From: B1SED10-16 sp046498365 | GTDB taxonomy: Bacteria > Desulfobacterota > Desulfobacteria > Desulfobacterales > Desulfosalsimonadaceae | Direction of reading: 5' to 3' | Length of the DNA stretch: 35,244 bases | NCBI GenBank assembly: GCA_046498365.1 | Contig: JAWOAV010000098.1 | Coordinates: forward strand, 1-35,244 | In this document: positions 1 through 7,410 of the stretch, one piece after another | Numbering within the stretch: position 1 is the first letter of the stretch | How the letters are laid out: each line of letters opens with the position of its first letter | Made by a program: the position numbers and the translations under genes | The notes under the pieces: model-generated | Told to the model about the DNA's origin: nothing | Seen by the model: only the letters and a program-made list of their open reading frames with translations | Database searches by the model: none

Positions 1-66
1 ATTCCAACGGGTAATAGCAGGCGCACAAGAAGCAAAACAGGCATTGCCAATCGTCGTGTGCACAAT

Positions 67-107
67 AAAAAAAGCCGGACCACCATTATGCAAATGGCAG
101 TCCGGCT
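67..107 (-). terminator. Intrinsic terminator that overlaps the riboswitch aptamer
   Basis: On the minus strand AGCCGGAC (107-100) pairs with GTCCGGCT (80-73). An inner CCATT/AATGG stem follows, and a run of seven T comes directly after the hairpin. The 5' arm and inner stem use the same bases as the 3' side of the aptamer, including the P1 strand. Terminator and ligand-bound aptamer therefore appear mutually exclusive, which predicts read-through when c-di-GMP is bound. A shorter T run on the other side may let it act in both directions. Confidence 0.75.
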
Positions 108-166
108 GTCTTTTTCAAGACCCGTGCCTTTCCGCCCTATTCTTACGAATAGTTTGGCTTTTACAT
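88..166 (-). promoter_or_regulatory. Cyclic-di-GMP class I riboswitch (GEMM-I aptamer)
   Basis: Read on the minus strand, the RNA folds as a GEMM-I aptamer. P1 pairs AUGUAAA (166-160) with UUUGCAU (94-88), with one G-U pair. P2 is GCC-AAA-CUAUUC-GUAA-GAAUAG-GGCGGAAA-GGC, capped by a GNRA tetraloop (hairpin 137-152). P3 starts with ACGGGUCUU, has a GAAA loop, and returns through AAGACAGCCGGACUGCC. Compared with the Vc2 aptamer from memory, the ligand contacts G20, A47 and the C92-equivalent are all present. One P2 pair is swapped from G-C to C-G, a compensating change. G at position 20 suggests c-di-GMP rather than cGAMP. The regulated gene lies left of the window on the minus strand. A covariance-model search was not possible here. 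Confidence 0.8.
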
Positions 167-172
167 TGTATA

Positions 173-200
173 ATTATGCTACATAATCAACTTGTGTCAA
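173..200 (-). promoter_or_regulatory. Sigma70-type promoter for the riboswitch transcript
   Basis: Read on the minus strand there is a perfect -35 box TTGACA (195-200) and a -10 box CATAAT (173-178), separated by 16 bp. The predicted start, about 7 nt downstream near 166, falls on the first base of the riboswitch P1 helix. This agreement between two independent predictions supports both. Promoter activity itself is inferred. Confidence 0.65.
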
Positions 201-298
201 TACAATTTATTCGCCCCGCTCTTTTGTGTTTTCAACCGGCATACCGGCCAGTCCTGCCGGGAAATTGAATGAAAAAGGGGGGCATCACCAAAACGGGT

Positions 299-1591
299 TT
301 ACAGGGGCATATCCCGGGAATGGCCCGGCGGCGTTTCAGATGGCGGCACCCTTTTTGGATGGTACTGCCGGATCCGGTTCCTCCCCCCTCGCTTTGCCAA
401 ATACATGGCGTGGTCTGCGGCTGTGACCAGCTGTTCAGGAGTCTCCCCCTCCGCAGGCGCCATGGACGCGACGCCGATGCTGACGGTCACGTGGTCCGCC
501 ACGCTCGAATACCGGTGCTCAATCGCCAGCTCCGAAACAGATCTGAGAATGTCTCCGGCAAGGGCCCCGGCCGTATCCGGTTCCGTTTGCGGATACAAAA
601 GCACGAATTCCTCACCGCCGTAACGCGAAGCAAAGTCCCCTGGCCGACGGGCAAAAGCCTGCAGCACGTTCGCTACCTGTCGGAGGCAAACGTCCCCGAG
701 CTGGTGGCCGTAATGATCATTATAGTGTTTGAAAAAATCCACATCGATGAACAGCAGCGAAAGAAACGTGCCGTTTCGCCGGCAGCGAAGCCATTCGTGC
801 GCCAGCACCTCGTCAAAATACCGCCGGTTGGCAAGGCCGGTCAGGTTGTCATGCCGCGACATGTCCCGCATCTTCTCGGCCAGCACGTCTGACCGGGCCT
901 TCTCCGTTGCCAGCAGCTGCCGTTGCAAAAACACCTGCCGGCTGCGCTTCTCGGCGAGCCACGCAAGAAATGCACCGATAAGGCAACCGCCGGTAAACGT
1001 TTGATGCACCATGAGCCAGTCCAGGGTATACCCTGTGATGGCCGCAATGACGAGCCCTGTAATGCCGCCACCGACCATGGCGATCAGTGCCGGAAAGAAT
1101 CGCAGGCCGAGAACTGCGCCGACAACGACCAGACCATGGATTACCCCGATCATTGCCAGTCGGCGCATGAGTTCATCCCGAATGAGAAAAGGGAGCACAA
1201 CCAGCAGCGCCATGCCGGCAAAGGAGAGCCCCGCCACCTGAAGTTCATAATGGCGGTCAAATTCTTCCCGCCGGGAAATGATCACGGCCGCCAGAATAAT
1301 CAGACCAAGCCCGAGATATCCGACCGGCCAGCGATCCAAGGCCTGCCAGGGAGTAATGTAAATGACGCCGATGCCAAGGGCAAGGTAAAGGAGAAGGACA
1401 TAAAAGACGATGCTGCGAAACGCCCTTGCGCTCTCATTTGCATGATACCTGCGGAACTCCCCCTCCTGTCCGGCGGGAAAGCGCAGGCCAAAACGGCGTT
1501 TCTGAAGCAGTGCATGCATTTCCGCATATTGCGTGTTTTCGTGCACTTTGTCCGCTTCGGGCGGGGACTTGACATTATCGGAAGGCGTCAT
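299..1591 (-). CDS. Membrane-bound diguanylate cyclase (GGDEF domain)
   Basis: This 430-aa protein is predicted to make cyclic-di-GMP from two GTP. A cytoplasmic N-terminus is followed by about six hydrophobic segments between residues 59 and 213, a short linker, and a C-terminal GGDEF domain (about 245-410). The active-site motif is GGEEF (325-329). An RxxD inhibitory site (R316-D319) lies five residues before it, so product inhibition is expected. The Mg-binding region FIDVDFF (281-287) and the guanine-binding N291 and D300 are present; D300 argues against a cGAMP-making Hypr variant. The start at 1591 is chosen over an in-frame start at 1666 because it has an AGAAGGG ribosome site. No EAL domain or periplasmic sensor fold was recognised. 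The gene points toward the GEMM-I riboswitch at 88-166. Confidence 0.92.
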   Translation of the reverse strand: MTPSDNVKSPPEADKVHENTQYAEMHALLQKRRFGLRFPAGQEGEFRRYHANESARAFRSIVFYVLLLYLALGIGVIYITPWQALDRWPVGYLGLGLIILAAVIISRREEFDRHYELQVAGLSFAGMALLVVLPFLIRDELMRRLAMIGVIHGLVVVGAVLGLRFFPALIAMVGGGITGLVIAAITGYTLDWLMVHQTFTGGCLIGAFLAWLAEKRSRQVFLQRQLLATEKARSDVLAEKMRDMSRHDNLTGLANRRYFDEVLAHEWLRCRRNGTFLSLLFIDVDFFKHYNDHYGHQLGDVCLRQVANVLQAFARRPGDFASRYGGEEFVLLYPQTEPDTAGALAGDILRSVSELAIEHRYSSVADHVTVSIGVASMAPAEGETPEQLVTAADHAMYLAKRGGRNRIRQYHPKRVPPSETPPGHSRDMPL

Positions 1592-1679
1592 TTGAGCCCT
1601 TCTTGGACTTACCGGCCGCTTCCGGCATACGTTAAAAACGTGCATACGGCCGGACGGCCATAACAACGGCCGTTAATAT

Positions 1680-1709
1680 ATTATCTGGCGTGACGGGAAG
1701 TTGTTTCAA
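1680..1709 (-). promoter_or_regulatory. Candidate promoter of the diguanylate cyclase gene
   Basis: On the minus strand a -35 box TTGAAA (1704-1709) and a -10 box GATAAT (1680-1685) are separated by 18 bp, giving a leader of about 80 nt. The leader contains a hairpin between TCCGGC and GCCGGA around 1620-1655. Prediction by motif only. Confidence 0.5.
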
Positions 1710-1722
1710 AAAATAATAAAAT

Positions 1723-1750
1723 CTTGAAATAATTTCAAGAAAATTATTTC
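1723..1750. promoter_or_regulatory. AT-rich palindromes upstream of the diguanylate cyclase promoter
   Basis: CTTGAAAT-A-ATTTCAAG (1723-1739) is a perfect 17-bp palindrome. It overlaps a second perfect inverted repeat, GAAATAATTT (1726-1735) with AAATTATTTC (1741-1750). They sit about 14 bp upstream of the predicted -35 box, a usual place for an activator site. The binding protein is unknown. Confidence 0.45.
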
Positions 1751-1913
1751 CGCATCGAGGCGGACCCGGTTCTCAGGCATCTGCCCGCTGCCGCACAGGC
1801 GCAGTGATTTCCTCCGGAAATCTGAACCTTCCCCGCGGGCTGTGCCGAGCATCAGGGGCTTTACGCGTAAGGCGATGCAAAAGCCGCCCGTTTTTCAGCA
1901 AAAAAGATTAAGG
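1751..1913. other. Intergenic segment with hairpins, no gene seen
   Basis: No convincing reading frame is present. GATTTCC/GGAAATC (1806-1822) forms a tight hairpin with a 3-nt loop. Further on, GCATC and GATGC arms are nested inside a GGGC/GCCC pair that is followed by a short T run near 1890-1895, weakly terminator-like on the plus strand. No known RNA family was recognised. Confidence 0.4.
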
Positions 1914-1942
1914 TTGACAACAAATGGCGAATTCTTTATGAA
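1914..1942 (+). promoter_or_regulatory. Candidate promoter for tRNA-Ser
   Basis: A perfect -35 TTGACA (1914-1919) is followed after 17 bp by TATGAA (1937-1942), a moderate -10 box. Transcription would start near 1949, at the first hairpin of the tRNA leader and about 115 nt before tRNA-Ser. Confidence 0.5.
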
Positions 1943-1947
1943 AGGAA

Positions 1948-2015
1948 ATTTGCAAACCAAACGAAGCCGGTTTGCAAATGCCCCTTCCGGACTGCATTGG
2001 ATGCGGAAGGGGGCA
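1948..2015 (+). repeat. Two back-to-back hairpins in the tRNA-Ser leader
   Basis: ATTTGCAAACC (1948-1958) and GGTTTGCAAAT (1969-1979) are a perfect 11-bp inverted repeat with a 10-nt loop. Starting on its last base, TGCCCCTTCCG (1979-1989) pairs with CGGAAGGGGGCA (2004-2015) with one bulged base. They lie between the predicted promoter and the tRNA, so they may be processing or anti-decay structures in the precursor. There is no T run, so a terminator is unlikely. Confidence 0.6.
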
Positions 2016-2064
2016 CGCCGAATCCGACCGGAAACCGGGAAAAAAAATATCTGTACGCAGCTGT

Positions 2065-2154
2065 GGAGAGATGACCGAGCGGCTGAAGGTGCACGCCTGG
2101 AAAGCGTGTGTGTCTTAACGGGCACCGAGGGTTCGAATCCCTCTCTCTCCGCCA
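2065..2154 (+). tRNA. tRNA-Ser (anticodon GGA)
   Basis: The acceptor stem GGAGAGA (2065-2071) pairs with TCTCTCC (2144-2150), followed by G and an encoded CCA (2152-2154). The anticodon stem is CACGC/GCGTG with loop CTGGAAA, so the anticodon is GGA at 2099-2101. The T arm carries GGTTCGAATCC. A long variable arm, as in class II tRNAs, fits serine. Confidence 0.97.
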
Positions 2155-2173
2155 TTTTTAATCGTTTTGCACC

Positions 2174-2207
2174 GACGGCCTGAGGCGACGTTTTCAGGCG
2201 GTCTTTT
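2174..2207 (+). terminator. Intrinsic terminator after tRNA-Ser
   Basis: GACGGCCTGA (2174-2183) pairs with TCAGGCGGTC (2194-2203) in 9 of 10 positions and is followed by TTTT. It starts 20 nt after the tRNA end. Confidence 0.65.
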
Positions 2208-2348
2208 GGAAACCCGCCCTTTTTTCCTCATATATCGTCGCACCGGCACCCGTTTTTCACGAACGGCGTATATGCCCCATCAAACCGACACAGGGTGGCG
2301 GGCCCGGAAAAAACGGCCGCTGGAGGAACGCATCGAGGAAATGCGGAT

Positions 2349-4172
2349 ATGGCATACCTTGTTTTAGCCCGTAAATATCGCCCCCAAACATTTGAAGACG
2401 TGGTCGAACAGGCCCATGTCACCAAAACCCTTTCCAATGCGGTAACATCCGGCCGCCTGGCCCACGCCATACTGCTTTCCGGCCCGCGCGGCACCGGAAA
2501 AACCACTATTGCCCGGATACTGGCCAAGTGTGTAAACTGCAGCGAAGGCCCCACTTCGACGCCCTGCAATCAATGCCGGTCATGCACGGAAATAACGGCC
2601 GGCAACGCCATGGATGTTTTTGAAATCGACGGCGCATCCAACAACAAGGTCGAAAACATCCGCGAGTTGCGCGAAAACGCAAAATATATGCCCGCGCACA
2701 GCCCGTACAAGATCTACATCATCGATGAAGTGCACATGCTGACCGACGCCGCATTCAATGCGCTTTTGAAAGTCCTGGAAGAACCCCCTGCGCACGTGCT
2801 TTTCCTTTTTGCCACCACAGAAGTGCGGAAAATCCCCATAACCATCCTGTCACGCTGTCAGCGCCATGATCTGCGGAGAATCGGCATCGACGCAATCGCC
2901 GCGCACATGAAAAAAATCTGTGAAGGCGAGAATATCGACATCAGCGATAAAGGGCTGGCCCTTATCGCTCGCGAAGCCGACGGGAGCATACGGGACGGAT
3001 TGAGCCTCCTTGACCAGGTCATCACCTGCACCGAAACCGCGATCACCGACAAAGAGATTATTGATATCCTCGGGGTAATCGACCGGCAGATCCTGTTCGA
3101 TATATCCGGCGCCCTTTTCTCCGGCGACATGGCGGCCATTATAGACATCTGCGACCTGCTATACCGGCAAGGGCGGCACATGATGAAATTTTACACGGAA
3201 CTCATCGAGCATTTCCGGAACCTTCTGGTCGTAAAAATGGAAGGCGCTTCGTCGGCCCTTGCCGATATTCCTGCCCATGAGCGGGAGTTGATGAAACAAC
3301 AGGTAAACGATATTACGCAGCCGCATCTTTTTCAGGTGTTGAATGTCCTTTTTGAAGAAGAATGGCGCATCAAGCAGTCGGCATCCCCCAAGACGGCTCT
3401 TGAAATGACCTTTTTCCGTCTGATGCAGATCCGGCCGGTGTTTTCCCTTGACTCCCTCATCGAAAAACTCGACCGTCTGAAAACCGGGATCGCCCCTCCA
3501 GACAAGCCCCAAAGCCCCGGTGCATGCGAGCCGGAGCCGCCCGCGCCCGATCCGCCTACGCAAGGCGATGTTCCATCGGAGGCGTGGCCGGATTCACCGG
3601 CAGATCCCCGCCCGGAGCGCCCGGCAGATGGTCTGCCGGAGCCGCGCTTTCGCAGCCGGAAACACCGGGATCCGGAGAAAAAAACGGGGAGAAACGCCCC
3701 CCACGAACCGGAACCGGACAAACAGCAGCCGGAGGACGCGCCAGCCCAATCGGCCACGCCGAAGGCCCCCCCCGAAGCGCCGCCCATGGATTTGTCGCAG
3801 ATGGACAACGGCGACGTATGGGAGCGCCTTAAAGCCTCGATATGCGAAAAATCGCCCGTTTTGGGGGCATGCCTGGCGGACGGCACGCTTACATATGATC
3901 CCCCGGACCGGCTGATCATTGAAATCGCTTCGACCCATCCGAACATCGCCCTGCTGCGCAGGAAAAAAAATATTGCGGGAATTGAAAAGCATTGTAATGA
4001 TTTTTTTAAACAGCCGCTGCAAGTCTCCATTGACGTGAAACAAACCGGTCCCGATCCCGGCGACCTGAAAAAAAAACACCGGGAACTGGAAAATGAGGCC
4101 CGTGCCCATCCACTTGTCAATGCGGCGGTCAAAACATTCAACGGTAAAATTCAGGATATCAAAATTCTATAG
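2349..4172 (+). CDS. dnaX: DNA polymerase III subunit gamma/tau
   Basis: This 607-aa protein is the clamp-loader ATPase that opens and loads the sliding clamp and bridges the replicase. The AAA+ core is complete: Walker A GPRGTGKT (45-52), four zinc-ligand cysteines C64, C73, C76 and C79, Walker B DEVH (126-129) and the SRC arginine-finger motif (168-170). Residues about 380-500 form a Pro/Glu/Lys-rich linker, followed by a C-terminal tau-like domain. The start at 2349 follows a GAGGAA site by 8 nt and gives the usual DnaX beginning (MAYLVLARKY); an upstream in-frame codon at 2295 adds 18 unrelated residues. It leads an operon: ybaB begins 12 nt downstream. A7, A8 and A9 runs at 3678-3684, 3963-3970 and about 4067-4075 are possible slippage sites. 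Confidence 0.97.
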   Translation: MAYLVLARKYRPQTFEDVVEQAHVTKTLSNAVTSGRLAHAILLSGPRGTGKTTIARILAKCVNCSEGPTSTPCNQCRSCTEITAGNAMDVFEIDGASNNKVENIRELRENAKYMPAHSPYKIYIIDEVHMLTDAAFNALLKVLEEPPAHVLFLFATTEVRKIPITILSRCQRHDLRRIGIDAIAAHMKKICEGENIDISDKGLALIAREADGSIRDGLSLLDQVITCTETAITDKEIIDILGVIDRQILFDISGALFSGDMAAIIDICDLLYRQGRHMMKFYTELIEHFRNLLVVKMEGASSALADIPAHERELMKQQVNDITQPHLFQVLNVLFEEEWRIKQSASPKTALEMTFFRLMQIRPVFSLDSLIEKLDRLKTGIAPPDKPQSPGACEPEPPAPDPPTQGDVPSEAWPDSPADPRPERPADGLPEPRFRSRKHRDPEKKTGRNAPHEPEPDKQQPEDAPAQSATPKAPPEAPPMDLSQMDNGDVWERLKASICEKSPVLGACLADGTLTYDPPDRLIIEIASTHPNIALLRRKKNIAGIEKHCNDFFKQPLQVSIDVKQTGPDPGDLKKKHRELENEARAHPLVNAAVKTFNGKIQDIKIL

Positions 4173-4184
4173 GAGGAGCACCGG

Positions 4185-4496
4185 ATGAAAAATATGAACA
4201 AGCTCATGAAGCAGGCCCAGCAGCTTCAGACCAAAATGACACAGCTCCAGGAGGAAATGGCGGAAAAAACAATCGAGGCCACGGCAGGGGGGGGTATGGT
4301 CAAGGTGGTGGCCAACGGAAAACAGCAGATCCTTTCCGTGCAGATTGAAAAAGAGGTCGTGGACCCCGAAGACGTGGAAATGCTCCAGGACCTGATTGCC
4401 GCGGCGGTCAACGAAGCCCTCTCCCGTTCCCAGGCCATGGTCAACGAAGAAATGAGCAAACTTACCGGCGGCATGAACATTCCGGGGATGATGTAG
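4185..4496 (+). CDS. ybaB: YbaB/EbfC family nucleoid-associated protein
   Basis: A 103-aa protein of the usual family length. It begins with an amphipathic, Met/Lys/Gln-rich coiled-coil helix (about 1-35). A short beta region with the Gly-rich turn AGGGMVKVVANG follows, then a second helix with the DLIAAAVNEAL pattern and a Gly/Met-rich tail. Family members form tweezer-like dimers that bind DNA without strict sequence specificity. The gene lies between dnaX and recR with gaps of 12 and 7 nt, the conserved order for this family. An AGGAGG-type site precedes the ATG. Confidence 0.95.
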   Translation: MKNMNKLMKQAQQLQTKMTQLQEEMAEKTIEATAGGGMVKVVANGKQQILSVQIEKEVVDPEDVEMLQDLIAAAVNEALSRSQAMVNEEMSKLTGGMNIPGMM

Positions 4497-4503
4497 GAAC
4501 TGC

Positions 4504-5103
4504 ATGCAGTATTATCCGGAATCAATGAACCGGCTGATTCGAAGCCTGTGCCGGCTGCCCGGAATCGGTGAAAAATCGGCCGAAAGACTTGCCATGCATT
4601 TGCTGCAGGCACCGGAGGCCGAGGTCTCCATGCTGGCAAAAAACATCGGAGAACTGAAAAAGCAGGTCAGCATCTGCAGCAGCTGCTTTTCATTAAGCGA
4701 TACGGAAAAATGCCGCATATGCCGGGATCCCTCAAGAAACGCATCCCTGGTATGCGTGGTGGAAAGCCCCCCGGACATGGCCGCCATTGAAAAATCGGGC
4801 GCTTTTACTGGGATCTATCATATTCTCCAGGGGCTGCTCTCCCCCATGGACGGCATCGGCCCTTCCGACATCCGCATTGCCGAACTGGTGGAAAAAGTCG
4901 CCGCCGGAAACCTCCGGGAGATCATCATCGCCACTGCCACCAACATTGAAGGCGAGGCGACGGCTGCATACATTATGAACCAGCTGAAGCCCTTTACCGT
5001 CAAAATCACGCGGATTGCATCGGGCGTGCCCATGGGCGGGGAGCTCAAGTACGTCGACCAGGTTACGCTGAAAAAAGCGTTGGAGGCCCGCTATGACATC
5101 TGA
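4504..5103 (+). CDS. recR: Recombination mediator protein RecR
   Basis: A 199-aa, full-length RecR. With RecO it helps RecA load onto SSB-coated single-stranded gaps. An N-terminal helix-hairpin-helix (about 8-35, with LPGIGEKSAERLA) is followed by a four-cysteine zinc finger (about 57-72, CxxC and CxxC). A Toprim domain begins at CVVESPPDMAAIE, and the GMP.GGELKYVD motif lies near the C-terminus. It is the third gene of the dnaX operon; its last 11 bases overlap the next gene. Confidence 0.97.
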   Translation: MQYYPESMNRLIRSLCRLPGIGEKSAERLAMHLLQAPEAEVSMLAKNIGELKKQVSICSSCFSLSDTEKCRICRDPSRNASLVCVVESPPDMAAIEKSGAFTGIYHILQGLLSPMDGIGPSDIRIAELVEKVAAGNLREIIIATATNIEGEATAAYIMNQLKPFTVKITRIASGVPMGGELKYVDQVTLKKALEARYDI

Positions 5104-5521
5104 TGCACCCGTATCGGGGGCCGATATCTTTGAATGCCAGAACTGCGGCAGATGCTGCTGCGGATTCGGCGGAACATACGTCACGCCGCAAAACATCGCC
5201 GAGATTGCCGACTACCTGGGCCTTGATTCCGAACAGGTACGGAAGGATTTCTGCGCCCCCTCCGGCAAAAAGACCGTGCTGGCCCAGAAGCCGGACGGAT
5301 ATTGCGTATTCTGGGATGAAAAATGCACCATCCACCCGGTAAAACCGCGGATGTGCAGGGCATGGCCCTTCATTGAAAACGTGCTCAGGGCGCCGGAAAA
5401 CTGGCACATCATGGCGGATTCATGCCCCGGGATAAAACCGGGCGTTTCCGAGTCCACACTGGTCGCATGCGTCCGGCATGAACTCGCCCGGCTGGATGCC
5501 CACAACGCCATTCTTCCGTAG
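5093..5521 (+). CDS. YkgJ-like CxxCxxCC cysteine-cluster protein
   Basis: A 142-aa protein with an N-terminal CxxCxxCC cluster (residues 15-22), then C-x7-C around VFWDEKC, and a final PRMCRAWPF motif. This pattern is typical of the YkgJ family, thought to bind zinc or an Fe-S cluster; the function is not established. The start overlaps recR by 11 nt, so translation is probably coupled. It is the last gene of the dnaX-ybaB-recR unit. No membrane segment or signal peptide is visible. Confidence 0.85.
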   Translation: MTSDAPVSGADIFECQNCGRCCCGFGGTYVTPQNIAEIADYLGLDSEQVRKDFCAPSGKKTVLAQKPDGYCVFWDEKCTIHPVKPRMCRAWPFIENVLRAPENWHIMADSCPGIKPGVSESTLVACVRHELARLDAHNAILP

Positions 5522-5647
5522 CCTCATGCAACACCAGCGGATAAAGTGTATGCAGCCGGCCATGCCGCAAAGGACGCCGTCTCCAGCCATACGGGCCTTC
5601 GCATTGGCGTCCATCGACACACAACCCTCTAAACAGAAGCGATTACA

Positions 5648-6445
5648 ATGATAGGTATTTTTGACTCCGGCATCGGCGGGCTGACCGTGGTGAGAGGAAT
5701 AATGGATGCGATGCCGGGATACGACCTCGTCTATTTCGGAGATACCGCGCGCACCCCCTACGGGACGAAAAGCAGCCGCACCGTCATCGAGTATTGCCTG
5801 CAGAATACCGAATTTCTGGTAAAAAACGGCGCAAAAATGATCGTCATGGCCTGCAATACTGCATCGAGTGTTGCCACCGACGCCGTAAGGGCTTCATTTG
5901 ACGTCCCTGTATTCGAGGTGGTGACCCCGGCGGTGGAGCGCTGCCTTGCAGCCACAAAAAAAGGGGTCATCGGCGTCATCGGGACCCGGGCGACCATTGC
6001 CAGCGGCATCTACGAAAAACAAATCATGGAAAAAAATCCGCGGGCAAAGGTCTACTGCACCCCCTGCCCGCTGCTGGTCCCCCTGGTGGAAGAGGGGTGG
6101 CTGAAAAAACCCGAAACCAACATGATTGTGAAAAAATACCTTCACCCCCTGAAAGTCAGGCAGATCGACACGCTGATCCTCGGGTGCACCCACTACCCCA
6201 TCCTGAAAAATGTCATCGCCCGTAAAATCGGAAAACGGGTTGCAATCATCGACTCGTCAAGCGCCATTGCAGAAGGGGTAAAGGCCTTTCTCACGGAACA
6301 CCCGGATTTTGACGGGAAACTGGCGAAAACCGATACAGCGCGATTCTTCGTTTCCGACATTACCCCCCAGTTCCGGAAAACGGCCAAATGGATCGTAGGG
6401 AAAGCGATTGACCTGGAACCGGCGGATACCGATCTTTTATCCTAA
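5648..6445 (+). CDS. murI: Glutamate racemase
   Basis: A 265-aa cytoplasmic enzyme that converts L- to D-glutamate for peptidoglycan. It shows the N-terminal GIFDSGIGGLTV motif, the first catalytic cysteine in VMACNTAS and the second in LGCTHYP. The length is normal for the family. The ATG has only a weak upstream ribosome site (AGAAG). A 126-nt gap separates it from the previous gene, so it may have its own promoter, although none stood out. It converges with the stress-protein gene at 6472. Confidence 0.96.
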   Translation: MIGIFDSGIGGLTVVRGIMDAMPGYDLVYFGDTARTPYGTKSSRTVIEYCLQNTEFLVKNGAKMIVMACNTASSVATDAVRASFDVPVFEVVTPAVERCLAATKKGVIGVIGTRATIASGIYEKQIMEKNPRAKVYCTPCPLLVPLVEEGWLKKPETNMIVKKYLHPLKVRQIDTLILGCTHYPILKNVIARKIGKRVAIIDSSSAIAEGVKAFLTEHPDFDGKLAKTDTARFFVSDITPQFRKTAKWIVGKAIDLEPADTDLLS

Positions 6446-6471
6446 AACCCCGGTGGTTCCCTGTGTTTTTT

Positions 6472-7299
6472 TCACATGGTCCCCCGGTAATTCGGCCCGA
6501 CAATCAAGAGGCTGTTTGGCAGGGTGGACTGGATGATCTCCAGGGTGCTTCCAAAAAGCAGTTGCCGGACAAGGCCGTGGCCGTATGCGCCCATGATGAC
6601 CAGGGCGTCGTGCGGGACCATGTAAAGGTTGTCGATGAAATCCTTTTGGGGAAACACATGCCAGTCGGTTACCGTTTGCTCAAACACCCCGGTAAGTGCG
6701 TTTTTCCCAATCAGCTTTTCGTAATATCTTTTCCCCCTCCGCCCCTCTTCGGCCGTATAAAGCGATACCGGCATTCCCGATAGCCGGTGCAGGCGCACCG
6801 CAAGGCGCACGGCATTGGCCGCGTTGGCGGATCCGCCGAACATCACGGCAATGCGGGTAAACGGCTTGTATACGGGGGGCGGGATCATTACCGGAAAAGC
6901 CGCGGCCTTGAATATGCGGCGGATCCTTGGACCGATCGAGCCGGATCCCCGTTTTGCCGAAAGGTCGGATATCGTCTTCGGGCATGTCATGAAATTAAAG
7001 CTGACCGGCACATCCGGCAAGGTGGGCGTTGAAAAATGCCGGGGGGTGAAAAATCTCGGGGGCGCCATTTCCAGCTCGACCATGACGGCATTGACATGCG
7101 CTTTCGCGGTTTCCGGCGAATGGAGGTAGGAATCATCCAAATCCACCTGTATGACATCGTTTTCCATGTACAGGAGAAACTTTGCATACGCCGGTATGTA
7201 GACAACCGGGGTAATATCCATTTTTTTACAGAAATACGCCGTTTGCAAAAGCGTCTCCCTGCCATACGGGGTATTTCTGAAAACATGAAACATCTGCAT
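6472..7299 (-). CDS. Tandem universal stress protein (UspA family)
   Basis: A 275-aa protein consistent with two UspA-like halves. The C-terminal half (about 150-270) ends with the ATP-binding signature GxxGxG-x9-GS, here GAYGHG followed by FGST, then a typical LLIVGP strand. The N-terminal half is more divergent and lacks a clear glycine motif. Family members are cytoplasmic nucleotide-binding stress proteins; the specific role is unknown. An AGGTGA site lies 6 nt upstream of the ATG. It is downstream of the CLC transporter gene on the same strand, with a 111-nt gap containing a GCCCTG/CAGGGC hairpin (about 7327-7357). Confidence 0.85.
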   Translation of the reverse strand: MQMFHVFRNTPYGRETLLQTAYFCKKMDITPVVYIPAYAKFLLYMENDVIQVDLDDSYLHSPETAKAHVNAVMVELEMAPPRFFTPRHFSTPTLPDVPVSFNFMTCPKTISDLSAKRGSGSIGPRIRRIFKAAAFPVMIPPPVYKPFTRIAVMFGGSANAANAVRLAVRLHRLSGMPVSLYTAEEGRRGKRYYEKLIGKNALTGVFEQTVTDWHVFPQKDFIDNLYMVPHDALVIMGAYGHGLVRQLLFGSTLEIIQSTLPNSLLIVGPNYRGTM

Positions 7300-7410
7300 G
7301 AAAAATCACCTTTTCCCGTTATTTACGCCCTGTCCGGGGCCGGCCGCGCCGCAGGGCACGCAGCGAGCGCTTCGTCCGTGCGGGGTCATCCGCATACCCA
7401 CGCACCGCTT

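Noticed and set aside
88..166. cGAMP-specific (GEMM-Ib) riboswitch variant
   Set aside because: The position-20 equivalent is G, not A, and the neighbouring cyclase keeps the Asp of the GHxxGD motif, so c-di-GMP is the likely ligand.
923..1663. 246-aa frame antisense to the diguanylate cyclase
   Set aside because: It is a mirror of a strong GGDEF gene, with no ribosome site or family features.
1842..2183. 113-aa plus-strand frame covering tRNA-Ser
   Set aside because: It runs through the leader hairpins and the whole tRNA; translation here is not credible.
2155..2348. SRP RNA (ffs), often found before dnaX
   Set aside because: The conserved GGTCAGG...GGAAGCAG core is not present; only a terminator and leader lie here.
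6446..6471. Bidirectional terminator between murI and the stress-protein gene
   Set aside because: The CCCCGG/CCCCCGG arms pair poorly around a TGTG/CACA core, so the structure is too weak to call.
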